A stretch of 64,000 bases of DNA from Hyphomicrobium sp. Its GTDB lineage: Bacteria > Pseudomonadota > Alphaproteobacteria > Rhizobiales > Hyphomicrobiaceae. The notes below the pieces were generated by a model. The model had not been told where the DNA came from, did not search any database, and saw only the letters and a program-made list of their open reading frames with translations. A program made the position numbers and the translations under genes. Positions 33,053 to 41,769 of the stretch are shown piece after piece (positions within the stretch are counted from its first letter, which is position 1; each line of letters begins with the position of its first letter). The DNA lies in NCBI RefSeq assembly GCF_019744875.1, contig NZ_JAIETU010000002.1:310001-374000 (forward strand). Direction: 5' to 3'.

Positions 33053-33349
33053 ATGCTCGATACGCACTTGGCTGACGACCCGGCATTGCGGTGCGAGGCG
33101 CTCTTCGATCGCATCGCCGCCACGCCCATCGGGCAGAACCCGCACACGCTCAAAGTCGCGCTTGCCGAATGCGATGCGCTCGAGCACGCCATCGACAGCC
33201 CGTCCATGGTCTGCAAGCTGCGGGACATGCGCCATTGGCTGCGTCTGGCCTACGGTCACGCATTGCACAGCTATCCCGAGGATGCGCTGCGCGACATCCT
33301 GCTCAACGCGATCGCCGGCTTCGGCGGCGCGGTGCGAGCCGGGCGCTGA
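33053..33349 (+). CDS. Small hypothetical protein
   Basis: 98 residues, no signal peptide or membrane segment. It is mostly helical: LRCEALFDRIAATPIGQNPH, TLKVALAECDALEHAIDSPS and MRHWLRLAYGHALHSYPEDA. The regular codon use and the GGAGGCAGAC ribosome site before the ATG at 33053 support it as real. It converges on the chemoreceptor gene with twelve bases between stops. I recognise no family. Confidence 0.65.
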   Translation: MLDTHLADDPALRCEALFDRIAATPIGQNPHTLKVALAECDALEHAIDSPSMVCKLRDMRHWLRLAYGHALHSYPEDALRDILLNAIAGFGGAVRAGR

Positions 33350-33361
33350 GCAGCCGCACTG

Positions 33362-34834
33362 CTACGCGACGAGCGTCTTGGACGCCTCGACGACTGCGCG
33401 CGCGGCGACGCTGGCCGCTTCCGTCGCGCCGGCGATCTTGCTCATGTTGTCGGTGATGGCTTGCACGCCGTGAGACGCCGTCAGCATGTTCGACGAGATT
33501 TCCTGGGTGACGGCGCCCTGCTCCTCGATGGCGGCGGCGATGCCCGTCGAAATGTCGTTGATCGAATTGATGACGGTGGTGATTTCCTGGATCGCGGCGA
33601 CGGCATCGCTCGTGCCGGCCTGAACGGTGCCGATCTGAGAGGCGATCTCGGCCGTGGCCTTCGCGGTCTGGCTGGCCAGGGTCTTCACCTCGGAGGCGAC
33701 GACGGCAAATCCCTTGCCGGCTTCGCCCGCGCGCGCCGCCTCTATCGTGGCGTTGAGGGCGAGAAGGTTGGTCTGCGAGGCAATCGTGTTGATGAGGCTC
33801 ACGACCTGGCCGATGCGATCGGTCGAGACGGCAAGCCCGCTCACGATCTCGTTCGTCCTTTTGCCGAGCATCACAGCCTGGTTCGTGATCTGAGACGCCT
33901 GATCGACGCGGCGGCCGATCTCGCGCACGGATGACACCAGCTCTTCGGCGGCGGACGCCACGGCCTGGACGTTGCTCGACGTGGCCGAGGACGCCGTGAA
34001 CGCGCCGGACACCTCTTGCGTCGTGTCGGCAATCGCCTTCGTGACCTTGCCCAGGTCCACGTCGATGGTGCGCTTGAGGCTCGTCTTGAGGGCCACCTGC
34101 GCGGTGATGTCGGTGCAGAATTTCACGACCTTGAACGGGCGGCCCGAGGCATCGAAAATTGGGTTGTAGGTGGCCTGCAGCCAGATCTCCTTACCGGCGC
34201 GGGTCTGGCGCCTGTATTCCCCGGACTGGAACTCGCCGCGCTTCAGAGCCTGCCAGAACGCCGCGTAGGCCGCCGTCTGGCGATCCGCCTCGGCGACGAA
34301 GATGCGATGGTGGCGCCCGACGATCTCCTCGAGCGCGTAGCCGACGGCACCGAGGAAATTTGCGTTCGCGCTCTGAATGTTGCCGTGGAGATCGAAATGG
34401 ATGACGGCATTGGATTTGCCGATGGCCGCAATCTGGCCTTCCAGTTCGGCCGCATGCTGCCTGCGGGCGGTGATGTCCGTGCAGAACTTGACGACCCGGT
34501 AGGGCTTGCCGCCGGCGTCGACCAGCGGGTTGTAGGTCGCCTGGATCCAGATTTCCTTGCCGCCCTTGCCGACCCGCAAGAACTCGCCCGACTGGAATTC
34601 GCCCCGGTTCAGGTTGGCCCAGAATTTCGCGTAGTCGGGGTGGGAGCGCTGGTCGGCCGGCATGAACATGCTGTGATGCTTGCCCTGGATTTCGCCCAGG
34701 CTGTAGCCGACTGCACCGAGGAAATTCGCGTTGGCGGTCACGATCGTGCCGTCCAGATTGAACTCGATGACAGCCTGCGATCTGTCGAGGGCATCGAGCT
34801 TTGACTGCAGTTCATTGGTCTTTTGGCTGAACAT
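33362..34834 (-). CDS. Soluble methyl-accepting chemotaxis protein with two tandem PAS domains
   Basis: 490 residues without membrane helices. Two near-duplicate PAS-PAC units occupy about residues 10-125 and 130-245: each has an [20 protein letters not shown]-type opening and a [20 protein letters not shown] or [20 protein letters not shown] close. The signalling domain follows with the conserved hairpin tip [29 protein letters not shown]. The layout matches BdlA/Aer2-type cytoplasmic receptors that sense redox, oxygen or bound cofactors. No CheR-binding pentapeptide is seen at the end (VEASKTLVA). No che genes are nearby. Confidence 0.92.
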   Translation of the reverse strand: MFSQKTNELQSKLDALDRSQAVIEFNLDGTIVTANANFLGAVGYSLGEIQGKHHSMFMPADQRSHPDYAKFWANLNRGEFQSGEFLRVGKGGKEIWIQATYNPLVDAGGKPYRVVKFCTDITARRQHAAELEGQIAAIGKSNAVIHFDLHGNIQSANANFLGAVGYALEEIVGRHHRIFVAEADRQTAAYAAFWQALKRGEFQSGEYRRQTRAGKEIWLQATYNPIFDASGRPFKVVKFCTDITAQVALKTSLKRTIDVDLGKVTKAIADTTQEVSGAFTASSATSSNVQAVASAAEELVSSVREIGRRVDQASQITNQAVMLGKRTNEIVSGLAVSTDRIGQVVSLINTIASQTNLLALNATIEAARAGEAGKGFAVVASEVKTLASQTAKATAEIASQIGTVQAGTSDAVAAIQEITTVINSINDISTGIAAAIEEQGAVTQEISSNMLTASHGVQAITDNMSKIAGATEAASVAARAVVEASKTLVA

Positions 34835-35293
34835 TTGGACGCCTTCCCGCTGGAGACGATGCTCGGGTGTTCAGGCGATCGCAGCGCACAATACTGCGTC
34901 GACTGTCAATGCACCTGAAAATTGCGTACAAGAATGTCCGATTCCGGATAATTTGGGGTTAAGAAATTTTCCCACCTCCGAATTTTTCAACCTGAAACAC
35001 TCAGAAAATATTGGAAATTGGTCTAATGACTAAACTTTAGTCAGACGACTGTATGTTTTTGATTTGGAACGCCTTCTGACCCTTTTGCTTCGATTTGTCG
35101 CAACCCTAGGTTTTACTCAGCTCGGGCCTGGCGAGCCGATATCGTCGAAGAAGATTTCCGGACCGCACGCGGTGTTGAGGTTAAAATTATCGTTGCCCGT
35201 CAAATGCGTGACATTCGGTCTCAACTTCAGTGGTTTGAGTGTTAGGGGAACTCAATTATCTGGTAAGGTGTTTGCACACAACTGAACGTCCGT
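34835..35293. promoter_or_regulatory. A+T-rich divergent region between the chemoreceptor and the FeeM-like gene
   Basis: About 460 bases, markedly A+T-rich compared with the genes around it. It contains the 17-bp palindrome listed separately and probably two divergent promoters. Short open frames within it have no recognisable features. Confidence 0.5.
35027..35043. promoter_or_regulatory. 17-bp palindrome upstream of the FeeM-like gene
   Basis: TGACTAAACTTTAGTCA is a perfect 8+1+8 inverted repeat in an A+T-rich context, 251 bases upstream of the FeeM-like gene and 192 bases upstream of the chemoreceptor gene. It has the size and symmetry of an operator for a TetR-, MarR- or LuxR-type dimer. 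No regulator gene lies beside it. Confidence 0.55.
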
Positions 35294-36034
35294 TTGCGCT
35301 TCCAACCTCGAGACCTTCCATTGAAAACTCATGCCTTGCGAGATGCCGCACCGGTGGAAGCGGCCCAGTCGGATGGTGTTGTCACCACCCAATGGTATTC
35401 GACCCTGGACAACCGGCGCGAAGCCTTCGCCCTTCGCCATCGCGGATATGTTCACGCAGGTCTGATCGAAGCATCGCCGTTCGGAATTTACTCTGACGTC
35501 TACGATGAGCTGCCGACCACGGTTGTCGCCGGGCTTTTCCGCCGTGGCGCCTGTGTCGCGACGCTCCGCCTGAGCTTCTACACGCCGGGCACGCAATCGG
35601 CCGCTCTGCCATGCGAGAAGGTCTATCCGGAAGTTCAGGGCATCAAGGACAACGCGCAGGGGCTCGTCGTCGAGCTGTCGCGCCTGTCGATCGATCCGGA
35701 CATCACCAACACGCGCTACCGCGCACGCCTCTATGCGGCCGCCATTCGCGCCGGCGTGACGGCCTGCGTGGCCATGGATGCGCGCCACCTCCTCGTTGCC
35801 ACCCAGACCAAGTGGCAGTCGTTCTACCAGCATGTCATGGCGTTCAAGGCGCTCGGGCCGCCGCAGTTCTATCCGCCGGGCGATGTTCCGGTCGTTCTGC
35901 TCGGCCGCGCGCTCGATGACGACCTGAAGCGCCGCATCTCGAAGAACATGTTCTTCAAGATCGACGATGCAGAACTGGAAGAGCTCAAGACGCTGCTTCC
36001 GAGCCTGATCGCCCCGACGCAGGTCGCGGTCTAG
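35294..36034 (+). CDS. FeeM-like N-acyl amino acid synthase (GNAT-fold acyltransferase)
   Basis: 246 residues from a TTG at 35294. No ATG occurs in frame near the N-terminus, and a stop lies ten codons upstream, so a TTG or the later GTG at about 35354 must be used. Family landmarks are NRREAFALRHRGYVHAGLIE, YDELPTTVVAGLFRRGACVA, ATLRLSFYTPG, VVELSRLSIDPDI and SFYQHVMAFKALGPPQFYPP. This resembles the FeeM catalytic core, related to LuxI-type acyl-homoserine-lactone synthases, which joins an acyl-ACP to an amino acid. Products would be N-acyl amino acids acting as lipids or signals. ACP and KAS II genes lie about 2-3 kb downstream. Product not predictable. Confidence 0.78.
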   Translation: MRFQPRDLPLKTHALRDAAPVEAAQSDGVVTTQWYSTLDNRREAFALRHRGYVHAGLIEASPFGIYSDVYDELPTTVVAGLFRRGACVATLRLSFYTPGTQSAALPCEKVYPEVQGIKDNAQGLVVELSRLSIDPDITNTRYRARLYAAAIRAGVTACVAMDARHLLVATQTKWQSFYQHVMAFKALGPPQFYPPGDVPVVLLGRALDDDLKRRISKNMFFKIDDAELEELKTLLPSLIAPTQVAV

Positions 36035-36219
36035 GCCGCGTTCAGCCCTCCTGATCGCTGTGATCGAGCGGCGCCAGCGCGCCGCCGTGCGTGTTGTTTC
36101 ACTGTGTTTTGCGTTCGTTGTGAGGTGGTTCCGGGCGGAACAGCGCTCGTGCGCGTTCCGGGCGATCATCCTCGCATCAACCCGGCGCCAAGGCGACGCC
36201 ATACGGTGGAGAGACCCAG

Positions 36220-36489
36220 ATGACCACGATCCGCAACCTCGTCGCCGGCGCAGTCACCCTCGGCGTTCTCCTCGCGTCCAGCCAGGCCGGCGCCGTCAGC
36301 CTCAGCGTCAAGCTCGCCTGCGCCGCCGACTACCACGCCCATTGCAGCATGCACGCCCCCGACTCCCCCGGCGTCCGCAAGTGCATGCGCGCCGTCGGCC
36401 GCAATCTCTCGCAGGGCTGCATCGGCGCTCTCGTGGCGGCCGGTGAGGTCTCCAAGTCGACCGTCCAGCGCAAGGTCGCCGTCAAGTAA
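36220..36489 (+). CDS. Secreted Cys-rich repeat peptide, first tandem copy
   Basis: 89 residues: signal peptide (RNLVAGAVTLGVLLASSQAG, ending GAVS) and a 60-residue mature part with four cysteines in the order LACAADYHAHCSMHAP, SPGVRKCMRAVGRNLSQGCI. The spacing resembles Cys-rich GLG1-type repeats. The C-terminus is basic. It is a close paralogue of the gene 240 bases downstream, most differences being conservative. GAGACCCAG precedes the ATG at 36220. Function unknown; a small disulfide-bonded periplasmic or secreted protein. Confidence 0.78.
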   Translation: MTTIRNLVAGAVTLGVLLASSQAGAVSLSVKLACAADYHAHCSMHAPDSPGVRKCMRAVGRNLSQGCIGALVAAGEVSKSTVQRKVAVK

Positions 36490-36726
36490 GGCGCTTCGCC
36501 CAGCCGGGCCCGGAGCGCCGGGTCCACGCACGCTCCGCACCGCCCTCAAAGTTGTATCAGTCTCTCAAGGAGTGCTTTCCGACCGCGGACCGCCGCACTC
36601 CCCCGCCCTTACTTTTTTGCCGATGTCTTCGCTTTTTCCATCCGCGTTCCCAGAGGAACAGCGGCCAGGGCCGTTTGGGCGCACTCTCTCCTCATCGGAC
36701 ACACACTGGCAACGGAGAGAACGCCA

Positions 36727-36996
36727 ATGACCAAGATCCAGAACATCCTCGCAGCAAGCATCACCCTCGGCGCGCTTCTGGTTTCGAGCCAGGCCGGCGC
36801 CGTCAGCCTCGGCGTCAAGCTTGCCTGCGCCGCCGACTACCGCGCTCACTGCAGCATGCATGCTGTCGGCTCTCCCGGCGTCCGCAAGTGCATGCGCGCC
36901 GTCGGCCGTAACCTCTCGCAGGGCTGCATCAGCGCCCTCGTAGCCGCCGGCGAAGTCTCCAAGTCGACCGTCGAGCGCAAGGTCGCCGCCAAGTAA
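36727..36996 (+). CDS. Secreted Cys-rich repeat peptide, second tandem copy
   Basis: 89 residues, aligning without gaps to the preceding copy: signal peptide QNILAASITLGALLVSSQAG, then LACAADYRAHCSMHAVGSPG, VRKCMRAVGRNLSQGCISAL and the basic tail SKSTVERKVAAK. All four cysteines are kept, so both copies appear to be under selection. Each has its own ribosome binding site (GGAGAGAACGCC here), and a terminator follows. The upstream spacer of this copy is also partly similar in arrangement, consistent with a tandem duplication of gene plus leader. Confidence 0.78.
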   Translation: MTKIQNILAASITLGALLVSSQAGAVSLGVKLACAADYRAHCSMHAVGSPGVRKCMRAVGRNLSQGCISALVAAGEVSKSTVERKVAAK

Positions 36997-37070
36997 GGAT
37001 CGGGACAAGTTGCAGAGGCTCAACCCGCAACTTCGACAAATCGACGGCCCGACACTCTGAATCAGAAAAT

Positions 37071-37099
37071 CCGGTGCGGCTCTCCACGCACCGGCTTTT
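37071..37099 (+). terminator. Rho-independent terminator after the Cys-rich peptide genes
   Basis: CCGGTGCG (37071-37078) pairs with CGCACCGG (37087-37094) around an 8-nt loop, followed by CTTTTTC. It lies 75 bases after the second peptide gene. The A-rich upstream flank may let it work in both directions. Confidence 0.85.
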
Positions 37100-37136
37100 T
37101 CAATGAAAAGCGGAATTCCGGGATGAGCGCTTGCCT

Positions 37137-37619
37137 TCACCCGCTCGCGTCGTCGGCCGGACACGCATCGGCCTGCAGCCGGCCCTGACGTCCCGCACAA
37201 ACGAGCGGGGCAGCCGAAGCGTGGCCCTGCCATGCCGGCTCGCTGAACTCGGCTTCCATCACGGTGATGTCTTCGCCCGCATACACGCTCCGGAGCTGGT
37301 CGACATCGTCGATGGCAATGGCCCAGACGTTACATTTGCTGGTGAACCGGATCTCGCCGCGCTTCGAGATGGGGGTCGCGCCGAACCCGATGGTGATTGC
37401 GTCGCCGTCCGGCCAGAAGGCGATCTCACCTTTGTTGATGACCGCGCGGGCATCCGGCTCGATATCAGGGGAGAGGGACGTGCGGAAGTAGACCTCGCGG
37501 CCCCAGGTCTGGACGGCGCCGTGCATCGGCAGCGCATCCCAAATGCGATCCGCCGTCGGCGTCGGCAGCAGCCGAGCCCGGATCGTCACCTTTCCTGCCT
37601 TGATGACTATGTGCCGCAT
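37137..37619 (-). CDS. Cyclophilin-like fold (DUF369/TM1367-type) protein
   Basis: 160 residues from the ATG at 37619. The first 120 residues follow the bacterial cyclophilin-like family: HIVIKAGKVTIRARLLPTPT, ADRIWDALPMHGAVQTWGRE, INKGEIAFWPDGDAITIGFG and NVWAIAIDDVDQLRSVYAGE. The family has no established enzymatic activity. The last 40 residues (SAAPLVCAGRQGRLQADACP) look unstructured and carry two cysteines. Likely cytoplasmic and monocistronic. It converges on the tandem peptide genes. Confidence 0.75.
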   Translation of the reverse strand: MRHIVIKAGKVTIRARLLPTPTADRIWDALPMHGAVQTWGREVYFRTSLSPDIEPDARAVINKGEIAFWPDGDAITIGFGATPISKRGEIRFTSKCNVWAIAIDDVDQLRSVYAGEDITVMEAEFSEPAWQGHASAAPLVCAGRQGRLQADACPADDASG

Positions 37620-37907
37620 CAAAGCCTCCCAAGCCCTCGCCGTGACGGCTTATTTTTCGCCCATCCAGACATTAACCGAGCCGCAAGCGATCCGGTTCCA
37701 AGTGGGCGCCGCGGAGAACGCCATTTTGTGGCGCGCACTGCGCGGCTTCGATTTTATCGTGGCCGTCAACCCTACCATCTCACCTGGAGCGGCGTCCTTC
37801 AAGAGGGTGACGGCCTCGTCCGCGTTCGCCCACACGTTAAGAGGCGCGGAAGACTGGTATCTCCCGCGCCTCAGAACAGTACACAACGATCAGACTTCAG
37901 AGGCAGC

Positions 37908-39152
37908 TCAGGCGGGTGGCGGGCCGAACACCACAACGGCGTTCAGGCCGCCGAACGCGAACGAGTTCGACATCGCGTAGTTGACCTTCATGCTCCGCCC
38001 GACGTTCGGGACGTAGTCGAGGTCGCACTCCGGATCGGGCTCGTCGAGGCCGATGGTGGGGGGAACCCAGCTCTCCTGCATGGCCTTGATGCATGCGACG
38101 GCCTCGATGCCGCCGCCCGCGCCCAGCGGATGGCCGGTCATCGACTTGGTCGACGAGATCGCGAGCTTCGAGGCGGAGTTCTTGAAGACCTCCTTGATCG
38201 CCCTCGTCTCGTTGATGTCGTTGTCCTTGGTCGCCGTGCCGTGCGCGTTCAGGTAGTCGATCTCTGACGCCTCGATCCCGGCATCGTCGAGCGCCATCTG
38301 CATGGCGTAGCTCGGGCCTTCGACCGTGGGCTTCACCATGTCCTGGCTGTCGGAGGCCATGCCGTAGCCGACGAGCTCGGCAAGGATGGTCGCGCCGCGG
38401 CGCTTGGCATGCTCATACTCTTCCAGCACCAGGATGCCGGCACCCTCGCCGAGCACGGTGCCGTTGCGCTTCTTGGCGAACGGGAAGCAGCCCTGCGCCG
38501 ACAGCACGTGCAGCGCCTGCCAGGCTTTCATGGTGCCGTAGTTGATGACCGATTCCGAGGCGCCGCAGATGGCGACATCCACCAGGTCGTTCTTGATGTA
38601 ATCGCGTGCGAGGCCGATGGCGTGCGTCGCGGTCGAGCAGGCCGAGCAGGTCGCGAACGTCGGGCCCTTGATGCCGAATTCGATACCGACGTGGGCCGAC
38701 GCCGACGAGCCGATGATGCGCAGGAGCGTCAGCGGGTTGGTGGCGCGCTTGTTGTGAATGAACAGGTCGCGGTAGGCCGTTTCGAAGGTCGTCAGGCCGC
38801 CGGCGCCCGAGCCGATGATGCAGGCCGCGCGGTAGGGGTTTTCGACCGGGAACTCGATGCCCGACTGGCGCACGGCTTCCTCGGCGGCGGCCGCGGCAAA
38901 CCACGAGTAGCGGTCGGCGTGCACGATGATCTTGTCGCGCTTGAAGTTCTTGAGGCGGACCTTGGGATCGAAATCCTTGATCTGGGCCGCGATCAGAATC
39001 TTGAGGTCTTCGAGCGGAAAGCCGCCGAGTTCGCTCACGCCGGACTTGCCGACCTTCACGCTCTCCCAGAACTCAGAGGTATTGAGGCCGATCGGCGTAA
39101 CCACGCCAACGCCCGTCACGACCACACGACGTGTGCCGTTGCCTTTTGCCAT
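37908..39152 (-). CDS. fabF: Beta-ketoacyl-ACP synthase II (FabF/NodE-like)
   Basis: 414 residues with the full Cys-His-His site: FATCSACSTATHAIG (nucleophile), NAHGTATKDNDINE and SSTKSMTGHPLGAGGGIEAV. The start RRVVVTGVGVVTPIGLNTSE and end GLNAVVVFGPPPA are typical. It elongates acyl chains on ACP. It lies 104 bases downstream of a separate ACP gene with no other fatty acid synthesis genes around. This NodE-NodF-like pairing suggests a special-purpose acyl chain rather than housekeeping FabF. An FadD-type ligase is divergent and a FeeM-like acyltransferase lies 2 kb away. Confidence 0.93.
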   Translation of the reverse strand: MAKGNGTRRVVVTGVGVVTPIGLNTSEFWESVKVGKSGVSELGGFPLEDLKILIAAQIKDFDPKVRLKNFKRDKIIVHADRYSWFAAAAAEEAVRQSGIEFPVENPYRAACIIGSGAGGLTTFETAYRDLFIHNKRATNPLTLLRIIGSSASAHVGIEFGIKGPTFATCSACSTATHAIGLARDYIKNDLVDVAICGASESVINYGTMKAWQALHVLSAQGCFPFAKKRNGTVLGEGAGILVLEEYEHAKRRGATILAELVGYGMASDSQDMVKPTVEGPSYAMQMALDDAGIEASEIDYLNAHGTATKDNDINETRAIKEVFKNSASKLAISSTKSMTGHPLGAGGGIEAVACIKAMQESWVPPTIGLDEPDPECDLDYVPNVGRSMKVNYAMSNSFAFGGLNAVVVFGPPPA

Positions 39153-39256
39153 GGATTATCAATCCTAAGATCTGGGCAAGCCCAGCCACGTTCAAATACG
39201 GGCCGCCTTGACCGGCAGCCCGCTATTCGCGCAATCGAGGACCTTACGGCTGGCCG

Positions 39257-39535
39257 TTAGGCCTTTGCAGCAGCCGGGCCAGCGGCCATCAGGCCCTTAA
39301 CCTTGTCGACCACCGAGCCGACAGTCTTGAAGTCGCCAACGTCTTCGTTCGCGTTGTAGGGGATCTCGATCCCAAAGGTGTCTTCGATATCGAAAACAAT
39401 CATCGCAAGGTCTAACGACTCGATCTTGAGATCCGTCAAAGCGGTCGTGAGCGAGATATCGTCCCTCGGCTCTTTCATGTGCTTCTTGAGGATTTCAATG
39501 ATTTTGGTTGCGACTTCGTCCATCTCGCTCTCCAC
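39257..39535 (-). CDS. Acyl carrier protein, NodF-like specialised type
   Basis: 92 residues: DEVATKIIEILKKHMKEPRD, then the phosphopantetheine site DLKIESLDLAMIVFDIEDTF, where Ser is the attachment residue but the usual Asp before it is Glu. The tail is alanine-rich (VKGLMAAGPAAAKA). Length and divergence differ from housekeeping AcpP and from AcpXL. It is followed by fabF, so the two probably work together as a dedicated ACP-ketosynthase pair. A pair of ACTTAAGT sites lies 42-65 bases upstream of its start. Confidence 0.88.
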   Translation of the reverse strand: MESEMDEVATKIIEILKKHMKEPRDDISLTTALTDLKIESLDLAMIVFDIEDTFGIEIPYNANEDVGDFKTVGSVVDKVKGLMAAGPAAAKA

Positions 39536-39968
39536 ACCCTGCCAAACTTGACTTGCAGGGACCCCGGTTGTCTTTCACTTAAGTCTTGAAGCACTTAAGT
39601 AAAGCAAGGCTGCAATCGTCACAAGCTTGGGCGTCACATATCCTTAAACCGGCCTGAAGTCCAGCCAACGGGCTATTTCGCCCGAGGCCGTCCGGCCAGG
39701 CCGTCTCATCTCAGATCTTCAAACGCCGCGAAGTTCCACACGACACAGGCCCTCACCTCATAGGCCCTCACCTCTCGCGTCTTTGTGGGGCGCGCACTAG
39801 GCGAAAGCCGAAAAAGTGTGTTCTATGGCAATGCGGCGTTCTGCGTCACGGACAAGTTACAACTAATGCTTGCCGGGTGGATAGTGAAGCCTCGGCCACG
39901 CTGCGCGACACGCAGACGCGGCCGAAATTGCACGCTTCCGCTCGTAAAAAAACGCGGGGAGCACACGG
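39536..39968. promoter_or_regulatory. Divergent region between acp-fabF and the acyl-CoA ligase gene
   Basis: About 430 bases. The acp-proximal part carries the twin ACTTAAGT sites listed separately. An open frame at 39785-39976 has no recognisable features. The ligase start at 39969 is preceded by GGGGAGCACACG. No other structure was seen. Confidence 0.5.
39577..39600. promoter_or_regulatory. Twin palindromic sites ACTTAAGT upstream of acp
   Basis: Two identical 8-bp palindromes, ACTTAAGT at 39577-39584 and 39593-39600, with an 8-bp spacer (16 bp centre to centre). The whole 24-bp block is itself nearly symmetric. It lies 42-65 bases upstream of the acp start, in promoter position. It could bind a fatty-acid-responsive or other dimeric regulator; the protein is unknown. 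Confidence 0.5.
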
Positions 39969-41684
39969 ATGGCTGACGGGACGGCTCAAGACACCCCCCT
40001 TGCCGATTATGCGTGGATCAAGAGCTATCCCGCTGGGGTTGCTTGGGATTTAGACACCGAGGTCAAGCCGCTCCATCACCTCATCGAGGACGCAGCCGCC
40101 ACCAGCCCGAACAATCCGTGCACGACGTTCCTGGGCCGCACGCTGACCTACGCCGAGATCGGATCATTGGTTGCTCGCGCCGCCGCCGGGCTGCAGCAAC
40201 TGGGCGTCGTGAAGGGCACCAAGGTCGGCCTCTTCCTGCCGAATACGCCCACGTTCGTCGTCTACTATTACGCGATCCTCAAGGCGGGCGGTGTCGTCGT
40301 CAATTACAATCCTCTTTACACGCTCGATGAGCTGACCTTCCAGACCAAGGACAGCGAAACCGAGTTGATGGTGACGCTCGACCTCAAGGTGCTGTTCGAC
40401 AAGGTCGAGGCCCTGATCGCCAACAACACGCTCAAGGGCGCCGTCATCTGCTCGTTCCCGGCGCTGCTGCCGGCGACGAAGGCGATCCCGTTCAAGCTGT
40501 TCAAGTCGAAAGAGCTGGCGCGGCCCCACTCGTCACGCGTGCGCGACCGCCTGCGGCTCGAGGACGAGGTGCTGACCGACGCGGCCACGTTCACGCCGGT
40601 TGCGGTCGAGGCCGAGGACGTCGCCGTCATCCAATATACGGGCGGCACGACGGGCACCCCCAAGGGGGCGATGCTGACGCACGCGAACCTCTACATCAAC
40701 GTGCAGCAAATCGGAGCCTGGGCGCCCGAACTCGTCTACGGCAAAGAGAAGTCGCTGGGCTGCCTGCCCTTCTTCCACGTCTTCGCGATGACAGTCGTCA
40801 TGAACCTCGGCGTGAAGTATGCCGCCGAGCTGTTCCTGATGCCGCGCTTCGTGCTCAACGACGCGCTCGACCTGATCCACAAGAATAGGCTTACGGTGCT
40901 CGCGGGCGTGCCGACGTTGTTCAACGCCATGCTGAACCATCCGCGCATTTCGAGCTACGACCTGACGTGCCTCAAGTTCGTGCTCTCGGGAGGGGCGGCG
41001 CTGCCGGCCGAGGTCAAGCAGGCGTTCGATGCCGCCACCGGCTGCTGCGTCGTCGAGGGCTACGGCCTCTCCGAAGCCTCGCCCGTCGTGACCTGCAATC
41101 CGCTCGACGGGTCGGCGCCGCGCGGGGCAATCGGCCTGCCATTGCCGCGAACGGTTCTCACGCTGCGCGACCTGACAGACCCGACGCGCGAGGTTGCCCG
41201 CGGTGAGCGCGGCGAGCTTTGCATCGAGGGCCCGCAGGTGATGCGCGGCTACTGGAACAAGCCGGCCGAGACCGCGGCCCAGTTTGCGGGGCCCTGCCTG
41301 CGCACCGGCGACGTCGGGATCATGGACGAGAACGGGTATTTCTTCATCGTCGACCGGATCAAGGATCTCATCATCTGCTCGGGCTACAACGTCTATCCGC
41401 GCAGAATCGAAGAGGCCTTGTACGAGCATGCGGCCGTCGAGGAAGCGGTCGTCATTGGCATCAGCGACAAGTATCGCGGCGAGGCGCCCAAGGCGTTCGT
41501 GAAGCTCAAGGCCGGGCAGGAGGCCACGCGCGCCGCGCTGATGGCGCATCTGGAAACCAAGATCTCAAAGCTCGAAATGCCGGTCGACATCGAGTTCCGT
41601 GACACGCTGCCGAAGACCATGATCGGCAAGCTGTCGAAGAAGGAGCTCAAGGCCGAGGAAGTCCAGGGCGGCCGGAAAGGCTAG
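39969..41684 (+). CDS. fadD: Long-chain fatty acid-CoA ligase (FadD-like)
   Basis: 571 residues, adenylate-forming enzyme. The AMP/phosphate loop is VIQYTGGTTGTPKGAMLTH, followed by LGCLPFFHVFAMTVVMNLGV, VEGYGLSEASPVVTCNPLDG, LRTGDVGIMDENGYFFIVDR and the hinge/lysine DRIKDLIICSGYNVYPRRIE with PKTMIGKLSKKEL at the C-terminus. It activates fatty acids to acyl-CoA in the cytoplasm, probably feeding the beta-oxidation genes at 43-49 kb. It is divergent from acp-fabF. Confidence 0.93.
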   Translation: MADGTAQDTPLADYAWIKSYPAGVAWDLDTEVKPLHHLIEDAAATSPNNPCTTFLGRTLTYAEIGSLVARAAAGLQQLGVVKGTKVGLFLPNTPTFVVYYYAILKAGGVVVNYNPLYTLDELTFQTKDSETELMVTLDLKVLFDKVEALIANNTLKGAVICSFPALLPATKAIPFKLFKSKELARPHSSRVRDRLRLEDEVLTDAATFTPVAVEAEDVAVIQYTGGTTGTPKGAMLTHANLYINVQQIGAWAPELVYGKEKSLGCLPFFHVFAMTVVMNLGVKYAAELFLMPRFVLNDALDLIHKNRLTVLAGVPTLFNAMLNHPRISSYDLTCLKFVLSGGAALPAEVKQAFDAATGCCVVEGYGLSEASPVVTCNPLDGSAPRGAIGLPLPRTVLTLRDLTDPTREVARGERGELCIEGPQVMRGYWNKPAETAAQFAGPCLRTGDVGIMDENGYFFIVDRIKDLIICSGYNVYPRRIEEALYEHAAVEEAVVIGISDKYRGEAPKAFVKLKAGQEATRAALMAHLETKISKLEMPVDIEFRDTLPKTMIGKLSKKELKAEEVQGGRKG

Positions 41685-41769
41685 GGCGCGCCTCTCCTGT
41701 CATCCATCGCGGAAGGGCGACGGCCACTCACCCCACCGCGCCATCTCACCACGCTGCTCCAGGTCACGC

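Noticed and set aside
37650-37886. 78-codon open frame on the minus strand between fabF and the cyclophilin-like gene
   Set aside because: It has no ribosome binding site, weak codon pattern and no recognisable motif. It could be a remnant but cannot be supported.
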